Source: Bog-756 sp963699055
GTDB taxonomy: Bacteria > Actinomycetota > Acidimicrobiia > Acidimicrobiales > RAAP-2
NCBI GenBank assembly: GCA_963699055.1
Contig: CAVOTA010000002.1
Span: forward strand, 372,001-436,000
DNA length: 64,000 bases
Reading direction: 5' to 3'
This document shows, one piece after another, positions 16,812-24,573 of this stretch; positions within the stretch are counted from its first letter, which is position 1, and each line of letters starts with the position of its first letter. The notes beneath the pieces were generated by a model. It saw nothing but the letters and a program-made list of their open reading frames with translations, did no database searches and had not been told where the DNA came from. The position numbers were made by a program, and so were the translations under genes.

Positions 16812-17464
16812 GGGTGGGGATCCTCTCGGGTGGTCTCGGCGGGGGTGGTTCGGTCGGGGGTGGTCGTGGCGGGGCGGCACGGGAAGGTCGCGGCGAACAG
16901 CTCGTCGACGGCGGCGGACAACCCGGACCGCCCGGTGCGGGCCAGCACCAGCAGGCCCTCGAAGGCGAGCAGCAGGGCGGTGGAGAGTGCGTCGGGATCG
17001 CTCCCGGGAGCGGTGCGGCCCTGGTCGGCGGCCCGACCCACCTGGGCACGCAGGGCCCGCTCGACCGTGGCCATCCCGGCGGCCACGGCATCACCCACCG
17101 CAGGTACCGCACCGGCGGCCTGGCCGGCCGTCAGGGTCAGGAGGCAGCCACGCGGCAGCGCCTCACCGGCGGCGGGTTCGAGCGCGGAGGTGAAGAAGGC
17201 CCGCAACCCGTCGACCGGGTCCTCGACACCGCCGAGGTGGCGTCGGACGCGTGCCGCCACCACCCGGTCGACGTATCGGTCGACGGACCGGGCGATCAGT
17301 TCGTCACGGCTGTGGAACCGCCGGTAGATGGACGGCGCCTTCAGGTCGAGGGCGATCTCCAGGTCCCGGATGGACACGGCGTCGCAGCCGTCGCGCCAGA
17401 GCAGGTCGGCGGAGCGGTCCAGCAGGTCGGTGTCGTGGTACTTCAGCGGTCGTGGCACGGTCAC
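16808..17464 (-). CDS. TetR-family transcriptional regulator
   Basis: 218 residues. The N-terminal helix-turn-helix (about 8-60) reads LLWRDGCDAVSIRDLEIAL ... LKAPSIYRRFHSRDELIARS, the standard TetR pattern. The C-terminal domain is an all-helical ligand pocket with LTAGQAAGAVPAVGDAVAAG. The gene is divergent from the haloalkane dehalogenase with 89 bp between starts, so it probably controls both itself (with DUF1330) and the dehalogenase, responding to a halogenated or hydrophobic compound. That link is inference from position. Confidence 0.92.
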   Translation of the reverse strand: MTVPRPLKYHDTDLLDRSADLLWRDGCDAVSIRDLEIALDLKAPSIYRRFHSRDELIARSVDRYVDRVVAARVRRHLGGVEDPVDGLRAFFTSALEPAAGEALPRGCLLTLTAGQAAGAVPAVGDAVAAGMATVERALRAQVGRAADQGRTAPGSDPDALSTALLLAFEGLLVLARTGRSGLSAAVDELFAATFPCRPATTTPDRTTPAETTREDPHP

Positions 17465-17515
17465 CCCCGCTCCTCCGTGTCGGCGCGTCGTCGGCCCGGG
17501 ACGGGGCCCGGCATC

Positions 17516-17544
17516 TTGACGAAGGATAGCAGCCGCTACTAAAC
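17516..17544 (+). promoter_or_regulatory. Candidate promoter of the dehalogenase with short inverted repeat
   Basis: TTGACG at 17516-17521 is a good -35. TACTAA (17537-17542, 15-bp spacer) or CTAAAC (17539-17544, 17-bp spacer) could be the -10, which would place the RNA start very near the ATG at 17554. The spacer holds TAGC-AGCC-GCTA (17527-17538), a possible half-weak operator for the divergent TetR protein. Confidence 0.45.
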
Positions 17545-17553
17545 ACAGGGACC

Positions 17554-18444
17554 ATGGACAGTACCCCCCTCACCAAGACCTTCCGGACCGTGGAGGGCAG
17601 GCGGATGGCCGTCCACGACGTCGGCTCCGGCGATCCCGTGGTCTTCCTGCACGGGAACCCGACCTCCTCGTACCTGTGGCGCAACGTGGTCCCCTACGTG
17701 TCGGGCACGGCACGGTGCGTGGTCCCCGACCTCATCGGCCACGGTGACTCGGACAAGCTCGACGGTTCCGGCCCCGGCTCCTACACGTTCGTGGAGCACC
17801 GTCGCCATCTCGACGGACTGCTCGACCAGCTCGACCTCGGCGACCGGGTGACCCTGGTCGTCCACGACTGGGGCTCGGCGCTGGGGTTCGACTGGGCCAA
17901 CCGCCACCGTGACCGGATCGCCGGGATCGCCTACATGGAGGCGCTGGTGCGCCCGCTCACCTGGGACGAATGGCCCGAGCCGGCCCGGCCGATCTTCGAG
18001 GCCATGCGGTCCGGCGCGGGCGAGGAGATCGTCCTCGGGAAGAACCTGTTCGTCGAGGCCATCCTGCCCTCCTCGATCCTCCGGGCGCTGGACGAGGCCG
18101 AGCTCGCCGAGTACCGCCGCCCGTTCGCCGAGCCCGGCGAGGACCGGCGCCCCACCCTGACGTGGCCCCGCCAGATCCCCCTCGACGGTGAGCCGGCGGA
18201 CGTGACCGCCATCGTCGCCGACTATGCCGCATGGCTGGCGGAGTCGTCGGTGCCCAAGCTGTTCGTCGACGCCGAACCGGGCTCGATCCTGGTCGGCGAC
18301 CAGCGCCGGTTCTGCCGGACGTGGCCGAACCAGACCGAGGTCTGCGTACCCGGCATCCACTTCCTCCAGGAGGACAGTCCGGATCTGATCGGACGCGCCG
18401 TCGCCGACTGGCTGCGCGACAGCGTGGCGAACGTCGCCCGGTAG
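17554..18444 (+). CDS. dhaA: Haloalkane dehalogenase (HLD-II type)
   Basis: 296 residues, alpha/beta hydrolase. All the catalytic residues of Rhodococcus DhaA-like enzymes can be placed: halide-binding N35 (HGNPTSSYLWRN), nucleophile D105 followed by halide-binding W106 (VVHDWGSALGFDWANRH), acid E129 (YMEALVRP) and base H269 (GIHFLQEDSP). It hydrolyses carbon-halogen bonds of haloalkanes to alcohol plus halide without cofactors, in the cytoplasm. It is divergent from a TetR gene and followed by a GC-rich hairpin. The sequence alone strongly supports dehalogenase rather than general esterase because of the Asn/Trp halide pair. Confidence 0.93.
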   Translation: MDSTPLTKTFRTVEGRRMAVHDVGSGDPVVFLHGNPTSSYLWRNVVPYVSGTARCVVPDLIGHGDSDKLDGSGPGSYTFVEHRRHLDGLLDQLDLGDRVTLVVHDWGSALGFDWANRHRDRIAGIAYMEALVRPLTWDEWPEPARPIFEAMRSGAGEEIVLGKNLFVEAILPSSILRALDEAELAEYRRPFAEPGEDRRPTLTWPRQIPLDGEPADVTAIVADYAAWLAESSVPKLFVDAEPGSILVGDQRRFCRTWPNQTEVCVPGIHFLQEDSPDLIGRAVADWLRDSVANVAR

Positions 18445-18446
18445 AG

Positions 18447-18474
18447 GCGGGACGACACCGCGTCGCCGTCCCGC
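18447..18474 (+). terminator. Hairpin after the dehalogenase gene
   Basis: Perfect 8-bp stem GCGGGACG/CGTCCCGC with a 12-nt loop, starting 3 nt after the stop codon. No U-run. Probably a terminator separating dehalogenase and lipoprotein genes. Confidence 0.55.
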
Positions 18475-18491
18475 TGTGCTCAGATGACGAC

Positions 18492-19136
18492 GTGGACGCA
18501 CGTCGACGACACCGGCCGCGCCGGACCCGGACGGCGGCGGCGCTGCTGCTCACCGCACTCGTCGCCGGCGCCTGCTCGACGTCGGCCACGTCGACCCCGA
18601 CGACCGGGCTGGCACCCGTACCCACGTCGGACCTCCTGGACGCCGGGGACCTGGGGCCCGGATGGACCACCATGACAGCGGCCGGCTCGCCTCTGGCCCC
18701 GTGCAGCGCACCGACGACCGCGGCCGCCCTCGTGGGCGCGACCGGCTCGACGACCCGGCTGACCCGGACCGGCGGGACGCCGTCGGTGGTCGAGTACGCC
18801 ACGACCACGACCTCGCCGCGGGCCGCCTACGTCACCGCCGTCCGGTTCCTCCAGACCAGCGCCGCGTGCCGCGCGGACTCGACCGACCACTCCCGGACCT
18901 CCACGTTCGACGAGGTGCTCCCCCTCCCCACCCAGGGGGACGCCAGCGTGTGCATGGTGTTCTCCGACACCTCCGACGGCACCGCCCTCCAGTCCGGGTA
19001 CGAGATCGTCCGCGACGGGCGGACGGTCGTCGTGGTCGGCTACACCGATTCGGGGACGCTGGATGCACCCGCCCTCCAGCACGTGACCGCCGTGGCGTTG
19101 GCCAAACTCGGCGGGTCGGCCGGCTCGGCCGGCTGA
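18492..19136 (+). CDS. Putative lipoprotein, function unknown
   Basis: 214 residues from a GTG start. Arg-rich n-region, hydrophobic TAAALLLTALVAGACS with a lipobox (L-V-A-G-A-C), then a Ser/Thr linker. The mature domain (about residues 40-210) has LDAGDLGPGWTTM, two or three Cys (CSAPTTAAAL, AACRADST, VCMVF) and a final predicted alpha helix, resembling actinobacterial sensor-type exported domains (PknH-like extracellular folds). I do not recognise a specific family. The GTG is preferred because it begins directly before the signal peptide. Confidence 0.75.
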   Translation: MDARRRHRPRRTRTAAALLLTALVAGACSTSATSTPTTGLAPVPTSDLLDAGDLGPGWTTMTAAGSPLAPCSAPTTAAALVGATGSTTRLTRTGGTPSVVEYATTTTSPRAAYVTAVRFLQTSAACRADSTDHSRTSTFDEVLPLPTQGDASVCMVFSDTSDGTALQSGYEIVRDGRTVVVVGYTDSGTLDAPALQHVTAVALAKLGGSAGSAG

Positions 19137-19198
19137 ACCGGTCGGCCGTCCTCGGCCCGGACCGGCCGTACGGTCTCCGCGGTGCTGCCTGTAATGTT

Positions 19199-19212
19199 GT
19201 AATCATGATTAC
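19199..19212. promoter_or_regulatory. 14-bp perfect palindrome over a start codon
   Basis: GTAATCATGATTAC reads the same on both strands and contains the ATG (19205) of the next gene at its centre. The preceding bases GTAATGTT repeat the GTAAT half and look like a -10, so the message is probably leaderless. AT-rich islands like this are conspicuous in this GC-rich DNA. The encoded protein has a DNA-binding-like C-terminus, suggesting autoregulation. Confidence 0.6.
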
Positions 19213-19693
19213 TCACCATGAACTGACGAAGCTCGAGGAGCTGGTCTCCCCGATGATCCCCGGCGGCTGGTTCGACGGCCCGCCCCGACTGACCGTCGAC
19301 GACGACGAGATCCTCATCGTGGGCACCCTCGCCGCCGATGGTCCCGGCGACGGTGTCCCGACCGCCTTCCGCGAGGCGACCCGAGCCGCCCGCATGGAGA
19401 TCGCCGACCGGGTCCAGCCCGCCACCGGTCGTTCGGTGGCCTGGGGCGTCGCCACCGGTGACACCACGACGGTCTTCACCAGCCTGGGGGTCCCGGTCAT
19501 GACCCGCCTCCGGATCGGCGAACGAGAGGTGCTCGACACGTTGCTGGCCGCCGGCGTGGCCCGGAGCAGGAGCGAGGCCCTGGCGTGGTGCGTCCGCTTC
19601 GTGGGCCAACGCGAGGCCTCCTGGCTCGAGGAGCTCCGGACCTCCATCGAGAGCGTCTCCCGGGTGCGGTCAGAGGGTCCGTCGCTCGCCTAG
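19205..19693 (+). CDS. Protein with ribbon-helix-helix-like C-terminal domain
   Basis: 162 residues. Residues 1-95 form an unassigned alpha/beta part (LTVDDDEILIVGTLAADG ... FREATRAARMEIADRVQP ... VAWGVATGDTTTVFTS). From about 100 the protein reads VMTRLRIGEREVLDTLLAAG and then VARSRSEALAWCVRFV, a beta strand plus two helices with the A-x-S-R-S-E-A turn of ribbon-helix-helix (CopG/MetJ-like) DNA-binding domains, followed by a Glu/Arg-rich helix. It is therefore a probable transcription factor with an N-terminal sensing domain. No ribosome site precedes the ATG; the start sits in a palindrome. Confidence 0.7.
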   Translation: MITHHELTKLEELVSPMIPGGWFDGPPRLTVDDDEILIVGTLAADGPGDGVPTAFREATRAARMEIADRVQPATGRSVAWGVATGDTTTVFTSLGVPVMTRLRIGEREVLDTLLAAGVARSRSEALAWCVRFVGQREASWLEELRTSIESVSRVRSEGPSLA

Positions 19694-19856
19694 CTCCGGC
19701 GCCCGCCGCCGGGCGGAGCCGCGGCCGACCGGGCACGTGCGTCGGCACTTGATCTCCGTGGTCCCGAGGCGCACGATGGCCTGTGGGCCACGGTCGGCGG
19801 GCGTTCCGCGGCACGGGCCCGCGGCACTGGGCCGCGTGGACGAAGGAGGGTGCGCC

Positions 19857-20057
19857 ATGTACGCAGAAGTCGGTGACCGGTTGGTGCAGGGCGGGCTCGA
19901 GACCGGACTCGGCCGCCGGCTCGGCGTGATCGTCGAGGTCCGCAACAGCGACGGCAGTCCGCCCTACCTGGTCCGGTGGGAGGACGACGGCCACGAGTCG
20001 CTCCACTTCCCCGAGGCCGACACCTTCCTCATGCGCGGCAACAACATCGAGGTCTGA
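19857..20057 (+). CDS. DUF1918 domain protein
   Basis: 66 residues, a single DUF1918 domain: VGDRLVQGG ... VGVIVEV-type strands and the signature PPYLVRWEDDGHESLHFPE. Such small beta-barrel proteins occur in actinobacteria; their role is unknown. It has an excellent ribosome site GAAGGAGGG. It is one of three related copies in the window (others at 33192 and 33516). Confidence 0.9.
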   Translation: MYAEVGDRLVQGGLETGLGRRLGVIVEVRNSDGSPPYLVRWEDDGHESLHFPEADTFLMRGNNIEV

Positions 20058-20084
20058 ACCCCGGCTGCCGGTGGCCGGGTCCGG

Positions 20085-21533
20085 TCAGGCCGGACGGGCG
20101 GCCACGTGCCCCAGCACGAGGACGGCCGGCTCGTCGACGACGGTCCGGCGCGGGAGCTCGACCGACAGACCGGACGGCGTATCGGCCCAGTCGAGCGGTG
20201 TGCCGTGGGAATCGGTCACGGTGGTGGTCGGTGTGGACCCGACCTCGGCCAGCACGGTGCGCCCGACCCCGTCGCGCACCACGGCGATCACCGACTCGTC
20301 CCGGGCGGTGTAGCGCACGGGGTTGCCGTCGGCGGTGACGGTGCCCGGTCGGATCCACGGCCGGGTACCCATCAGTGCCTCCCGGTTCGACCCGACCCAC
20401 TCCCCCAGCCAGCCCAGGCGGGTGAGCTGTTCCTCGGGAATCGAGGCGTCGACGCCGCGGGGTCCGACGTTGAGCAGCAGGTTGCCGCCCTTGGACGAGA
20501 CGTCGGCCAGGAGCCACAGCAGATCACTCCGATCGATGAAGTCCTCCGGCCGCGACTGCGCGTTGTAGCCGAAGCTGTGGTCCATGCCCCGCACGCACTC
20601 CCACGGCGTGGACTGCACGGCGTCGAACGCCACGTACTCGGGGGTCCGCACGTCGAAGTGCGGCGGCTTCGGCGGCACGAAGCCCCCTTCGGGCGACGCC
20701 AGCCGCGCCAGTCCGGCGTCGAGGGCGCGGCGTACCAGTGCGGACTGCGCGGCACCGAGCAGCGGGCTCCACGGCATCCACCGGTCGTTGACCACACCCT
20801 CGGGGACGGCGGCGTAGTAGTGCTCGAACAGCGGCCACAGCCGACCGCCGGGTGCGGGCCAGGCGATGTCGTTCCACAGGACGCTCGGCCGGTAGCGGTC
20901 GATCAGCTCGCGCACCTGGGCCTCGGCGTATGCCGGGTAGTCACCACGGGGAACGGCGGCCAGCATGTCGGCCATCGATCCCATCGGGCGGTCGTCGAAC
21001 GTCCAGTCGAGGCCACCGCTGTAGTACAACCCGAAGCGCATGCCGGACCGACGGGTGGCGTCGGCCAGCTCACCCACCACGTCGCGTCGGCTGTGCCAGC
21101 CGGGCCAGCGTGGATTGACCACATCGGTCGGCCACAGGCAGTAGCCGTCGTGGTGCTTGGCCACCAGGACCACGTAGCGGGCGCCGGCCGCGGCGAACCG
21201 CCCTGCCCACGCGTCGGGATCGAACTGCTCGATCCCGGCCTCGAACGGTTCCCGAAAGGCCGCGTAGGGCTGGTTCCCGTAGGTCGCCCGGTGGTGCCGG
21301 GCGGCCGGACTCTCGGCGAACCGGATCGAGTTCTCGTACCACTCCGTGTATGGCGACCATGCGAAGGCGTCGCGTCGGGACGAACCGATGAGCCCGCCCA
21401 TGTCGTCGCCCACAGGGGCGAACGCCGGCACCGAGGCCATGGTCCAGTGGACGAACACGCCGAGGGTGGCATCGAGCCACCAGGTGGGGACGGGGTGCCT
21501 GCGCAACCGCCTGAGCCGCTCCCGGTTGGTCAC
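20085..21533 (-). CDS. GH29 alpha-L-fucosidase-like glycoside hydrolase
   Basis: 482 residues from GTG 21533 (an ATG at 21563 is also possible). TIM-barrel features of glycoside hydrolase family 29: FVHWTMASVPAF start, YVVLVAKHHDGYCLWPT with the conserved HHDG, GLYYSGGLDW, and the nucleophile Asp in SVLWNDIAWP. A C-terminal beta domain follows from about residue 380. There is no signal peptide, so it would act on sugars in the cytoplasm or on imported oligosaccharides. The adjacent exported binding protein at 21743 is divergent. The acid/base residue is not identified with certainty. Confidence 0.88.
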   Translation of the reverse strand: MTNRERLRRLRRHPVPTWWLDATLGVFVHWTMASVPAFAPVGDDMGGLIGSSRRDAFAWSPYTEWYENSIRFAESPAARHHRATYGNQPYAAFREPFEAGIEQFDPDAWAGRFAAAGARYVVLVAKHHDGYCLWPTDVVNPRWPGWHSRRDVVGELADATRRSGMRFGLYYSGGLDWTFDDRPMGSMADMLAAVPRGDYPAYAEAQVRELIDRYRPSVLWNDIAWPAPGGRLWPLFEHYYAAVPEGVVNDRWMPWSPLLGAAQSALVRRALDAGLARLASPEGGFVPPKPPHFDVRTPEYVAFDAVQSTPWECVRGMDHSFGYNAQSRPEDFIDRSDLLWLLADVSSKGGNLLLNVGPRGVDASIPEEQLTRLGWLGEWVGSNREALMGTRPWIRPGTVTADGNPVRYTARDESVIAVVRDGVGRTVLAEVGSTPTTTVTDSHGTPLDWADTPSGLSVELPRRTVVDEPAVLVLGHVAARPA

Positions 21534-21742
21534 GGCAGGCAACCTACCGGGACGGGGGGCCATGCGCGGCGACGGCCTGGCCGGACCGCACGGCCACACC
21601 GTGGCGCGGCGCCCATCGGACTGGCATGCTGCTCGGACGACACCGGTCCGGGGGGATCCGTCCGGTCGTGGCCCGTCGGCTCCGGTCGCCAGGGCGGCGG
21701 CCACCGGCGGCGGGGGGCGGGCACACAAGGGGGAGGGCCTCG

Positions 21743-23389
21743 ATGGCAGAGCGCGGCATGGACCGCCGGACCTTCCTCGGTCGCGGCGCGGCAGTGGGCG
21801 GAGCCCTGGCGCTGGGCGGCGCGACGGCCACCGGGCTGGCCGGCTGCTCCTCGGGATCCGGCGCGGCCGGCACCACGTCGACGACGGCGGCGGGGGCCCC
21901 GGTCCGGGGTGGCTCCCTCACCGTCGGGACGATGGCCGAGATCGACGGATTCTCCCCGTCCCAGAACCAGTGGGACACCAACGGGCTCCTGTACGCCAAC
22001 ACCGTGTACGACCCGCTGATGGCCGTCGCCGTCGACGGCACCATCAAGCCCTACCTCGCCAGGTCCCTCACCCCCAACGCCGCCTTCGACGAGTGGACCC
22101 TGACCCTCCGGCCCGGCATCGTCTTCCACGACGGAACGGCGCTCGACGCCACCGTCGTCCGGAACAACTTCGCGGCGCTGCAGGCATCCGCGCTGACCGG
22201 CGGTGCGCTCAAGGGAGTGGGGTCGGTGACGGTGTCCGACGACCTGACCGTCGTGTTCGCCCTGACGGCTCCCGCCACCGGCTTTGCCGCCGCGCTCACC
22301 ACCCAGGTCGGGTACGTCGTCGCCCAGGCGTCCCTCGACCACCCGACGGCACCGCCGGTCGGGACCGGGCCCTTCGTCTACGCGTCGTGGCAGCCCAACG
22401 GGCATTTTTCCGCCACGCGCAACCCGCACTACTGGCAGTCCGGACTCCCCTACCTCGACCAGATCACGTTCCGGCCCGTCCCCGACACCACCCAGCGCGA
22501 GGACTCGCTGCGCACGGGTGCCGTCGACGCCATCATCTCGATCGACCCCCAGACCTACGAGCACTTCCACGATGCTCCCGGCTACGAGTCGCTCATCGAG
22601 ACCTCTCCGGTGATCGGCTCCCCCACGATGGGCTTCGTGCTCCTGAACTGCGCCCGGCCGCCGACCGACGATCTCCGGGTGCGCCGGGCGCTCGCCAAGG
22701 CCACGGACCAGGTGGCCATCCAGAAGGTGTTCGGCGACGGGAGCGTCCAGACGGTCGACGGGATGTACCTGCCCGGATCGCCGTACTACAGCGACACCGG
22801 GTACCCGGCCCACGACCCGGCGGGGGCCGCCTCCCTCATCGCCGCCTACACCGCCGAGCACGGGCCACCGGTGATCGGGCTCAGCACCACACCCGACCCC
22901 CGGATCACCCAGCTCGTCCAAGTCGTCCAGGAGATGTGGACCCGGGCGGGGGTGCGGTCCACCATCACCATCGTCCAGCAGGCCGACGCCATCGTGGACC
23001 TGCTCACCGGGGAGTTCCAGGCCGTCCCCTCGGCGCAGTTCGGTGCGGTCGATCCCAGCCTCAACTATCCGTGGCTCTCGACCACCACCGTCGAGCCGAT
23101 CGGCACCGTGGGGCTCAACTTCGCCCGGAACTCGGACCCGGTGATCGAGGCCGCCCTGGTGGAGGGCAGGTCCACGACCGATCCCGCCACACGGGTCACC
23201 GCCTACCGGACCGTCAACGAGCGGCTGGCCCAGGACCTCCCCTACCTCTGGATCGGCCGGGACGTCTTCCCCTTCGCCGCGTCGACCCGGGTGCAGGGGA
23301 TCGCCCACCGGACCCTCCCGGACGGGACGGCCGGCTACGCCTACGACGAAGGCGTGTTCTTCCCCGCGGTGCTCTGGCTGGAGAGCTGA
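21743..23389 (+). CDS. Tat-exported ABC substrate-binding protein, SBP family 5
   Basis: 548 residues. The N-terminus has a twin-arginine signal (MDRRTFLGRG) followed by a hydrophobic stretch and a lipobox ending GLAGCSS, so it is folded in the cytoplasm, exported by Tat and lipid-anchored. The family-5 core is clear: GGSLTVGTMAEIDGFSPSQ, YDPLMAVAVDGTIKPYLARS, FHDGTALDATVVRNNF, TGPFVYASWQ. No permease or ATPase is adjacent. It sits divergent from the fucosidase-like gene, so oligosaccharide or peptide uptake are both possible. A second family-5 protein is at 1393, which uses a Sec lipoprotein signal instead. Confidence 0.92.
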   Translation: MAERGMDRRTFLGRGAAVGGALALGGATATGLAGCSSGSGAAGTTSTTAAGAPVRGGSLTVGTMAEIDGFSPSQNQWDTNGLLYANTVYDPLMAVAVDGTIKPYLARSLTPNAAFDEWTLTLRPGIVFHDGTALDATVVRNNFAALQASALTGGALKGVGSVTVSDDLTVVFALTAPATGFAAALTTQVGYVVAQASLDHPTAPPVGTGPFVYASWQPNGHFSATRNPHYWQSGLPYLDQITFRPVPDTTQREDSLRTGAVDAIISIDPQTYEHFHDAPGYESLIETSPVIGSPTMGFVLLNCARPPTDDLRVRRALAKATDQVAIQKVFGDGSVQTVDGMYLPGSPYYSDTGYPAHDPAGAASLIAAYTAEHGPPVIGLSTTPDPRITQLVQVVQEMWTRAGVRSTITIVQQADAIVDLLTGEFQAVPSAQFGAVDPSLNYPWLSTTTVEPIGTVGLNFARNSDPVIEAALVEGRSTTDPATRVTAYRTVNERLAQDLPYLWIGRDVFPFAASTRVQGIAHRTLPDGTAGYAYDEGVFFPAVLWLES

Positions 23390-23415
23390 CCGGGCGCGTC
23401 ACGGGTGGCGCCCGG
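23390..23415 (+). terminator. Hairpin terminator after the binding protein
   Basis: Perfect 8-bp GC stem CCGGGCGC/GCGCCCGG beginning one base after the TGA, with a 10-nt loop, followed by AGCCTTTAC. Good factor-independent terminator candidate for a GC-rich genome. Confidence 0.7.
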
Positions 23416-23457
23416 AGCCTTTACGATGGCGTCCATGGAGCGACGGGAGCACACGCG

Positions 23458-23619
23458 ATGAGCGGCTGCGGGGCAGCCGATGCCCGCAAGCTGGACCAGT
23501 GCGAGTGCGACCTGCCCCCGGGGCACCCGGCGCCCCACCGCTGCGAGGACTGCGGACGGTCGTGGTACGAGCCCGAACGCCGGTCCAGCACGGACATGGA
23601 GCTCGCCGAGGGCTGCTGA
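23458..23619 (+). CDS. Small Cys/His-rich (zinc-binding-like) protein
   Basis: 53 residues with a possible metal site: C4, C15, C17, H23, H27, C29 and C32 (CECDLPPGHPAPHRCEDCG), then an acidic C-terminus. The spacing suggests a structural zinc site rather than an enzyme. There is no signal peptide. No family recognised. The ORF lies 68 nt after the binding-protein stop, downstream of its terminator. A weak purine-rich stretch precedes the ATG. Confidence 0.6.
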   Translation: MSGCGAADARKLDQCECDLPPGHPAPHRCEDCGRSWYEPERRSSTDMELAEGC

Positions 23620-23746
23620 CCGGCTCCGGTGCCGGAACGTGCCCCGGATGGCACGCCCGGGGGTCAGGGGGCGGTCGCGCTCCCGCTCCCGTCCCCCGTG
23701 ACCTGCCGGCCGGCACTCCGGAGCGGTCCGACCGACCGCCCTCCCG

Positions 23747-24403
23747 CTACCTGGTCTTGACGGTCAGCGACGCCGTGGGGATGCCGGAGGTGAAGAAGAT
23801 GTAGGGCCCGAGGTCCGCCTGGAGGGCGTACGTGTTGCTCGCTCCCGGAGCGAGCGTGACGTCACCGACCGCCGTGTTGGTGACGGTCTGCACGTCCGTG
23901 GTGGTGTTCTCGATGGTCACGGCATCGAAGCCGTTGACCCCCTGGGCCGGGTAGGAATCGGTGAGCCCACCGACCGAGAACTTGGCAACGCCCTTGGCGT
24001 TGTCCACGATCCGCACCAGTGGGGCCGCGTAGGGCACCACGGTCAGCGTCTCGGGGTTGAGGGCCGTGCCGTCCGTGGTGACCACGACGTCGACCGTCCC
24101 CACCGAAAGGTCGGGCGTGACCACCTTGCAGGTCGACGGCGACACGCAGTCGACGGAGACCGCCGGGACGCCCCCGAAGGCCACCGTGGTCGCCCCGATG
24201 GTCGTGTCGAAGTGGTGGCCGTGGACGGTCATGGCAATGGACGCGCCGTCCGGGACGGTGATCGGCGCGATGCGCGACACGCTGGGGATGACCGTTCCGG
24301 CCGCAGCCGGAGTGGCGGCGGCGGCGACCACGGCTCCGACGGCGAGTGCCCCCGACGCCGTGAGGAGGATCGGCCGGACGAAACGTGACATGGACTGGTG
24401 CAT
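23747..24403 (-). CDS. Secreted protein with IPT/TIG-like domain
   Basis: 218 residues. Signal peptide (about 1-35, LLTASGALAVGAVVAAAATPAAA). Residues about 38-108 form an immunoglobulin-like IPT/TIG fold (ISVPDG-type start, FGGVPAVSVDCVSPSTCKVVTPDLSVGTVDV). The second half is a beta-rich domain with VTIENTTTDVQTVTNTAVGDV resembling a choice-of-anchor type module. Exported, probably cell-surface or extracellular. It lies immediately downstream (170 nt) of the giant gene on the same strand and shares its IPT style. Confidence 0.85.
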   Translation of the reverse strand: MHQSMSRFVRPILLTASGALAVGAVVAAAATPAAAGTVIPSVSRIAPITVPDGASIAMTVHGHHFDTTIGATTVAFGGVPAVSVDCVSPSTCKVVTPDLSVGTVDVVVTTDGTALNPETLTVVPYAAPLVRIVDNAKGVAKFSVGGLTDSYPAQGVNGFDAVTIENTTTDVQTVTNTAVGDVTLAPGASNTYALQADLGPYIFFTSGIPTASLTVKTR

Positions 24404-24573
24404 AGCGTGCTCTCCCTGGTGGTTACGGTGGGGCCGGGACGGACGACACCGCCCGGATCCGCCGGCGCCCGATGCGGCCGGTCACCCGGTACAACGAACC
24501 GGGGACCCGACCGTTACAGGGGGATGCTGGTCCGGGGCTCCGTCGGGGGTCCGACGGAGCCCGACGGGCAGCG

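Noticed and set aside
13264..17112. A single 1282-codon frame through the FAD hydroxylase, luciferase-like and DUF1330 genes
   Set aside because: Only the part below 15042 matches a protein family and has a ribosome site; upstream codons are Arg/Pro-rich shadows of genes in other frames.
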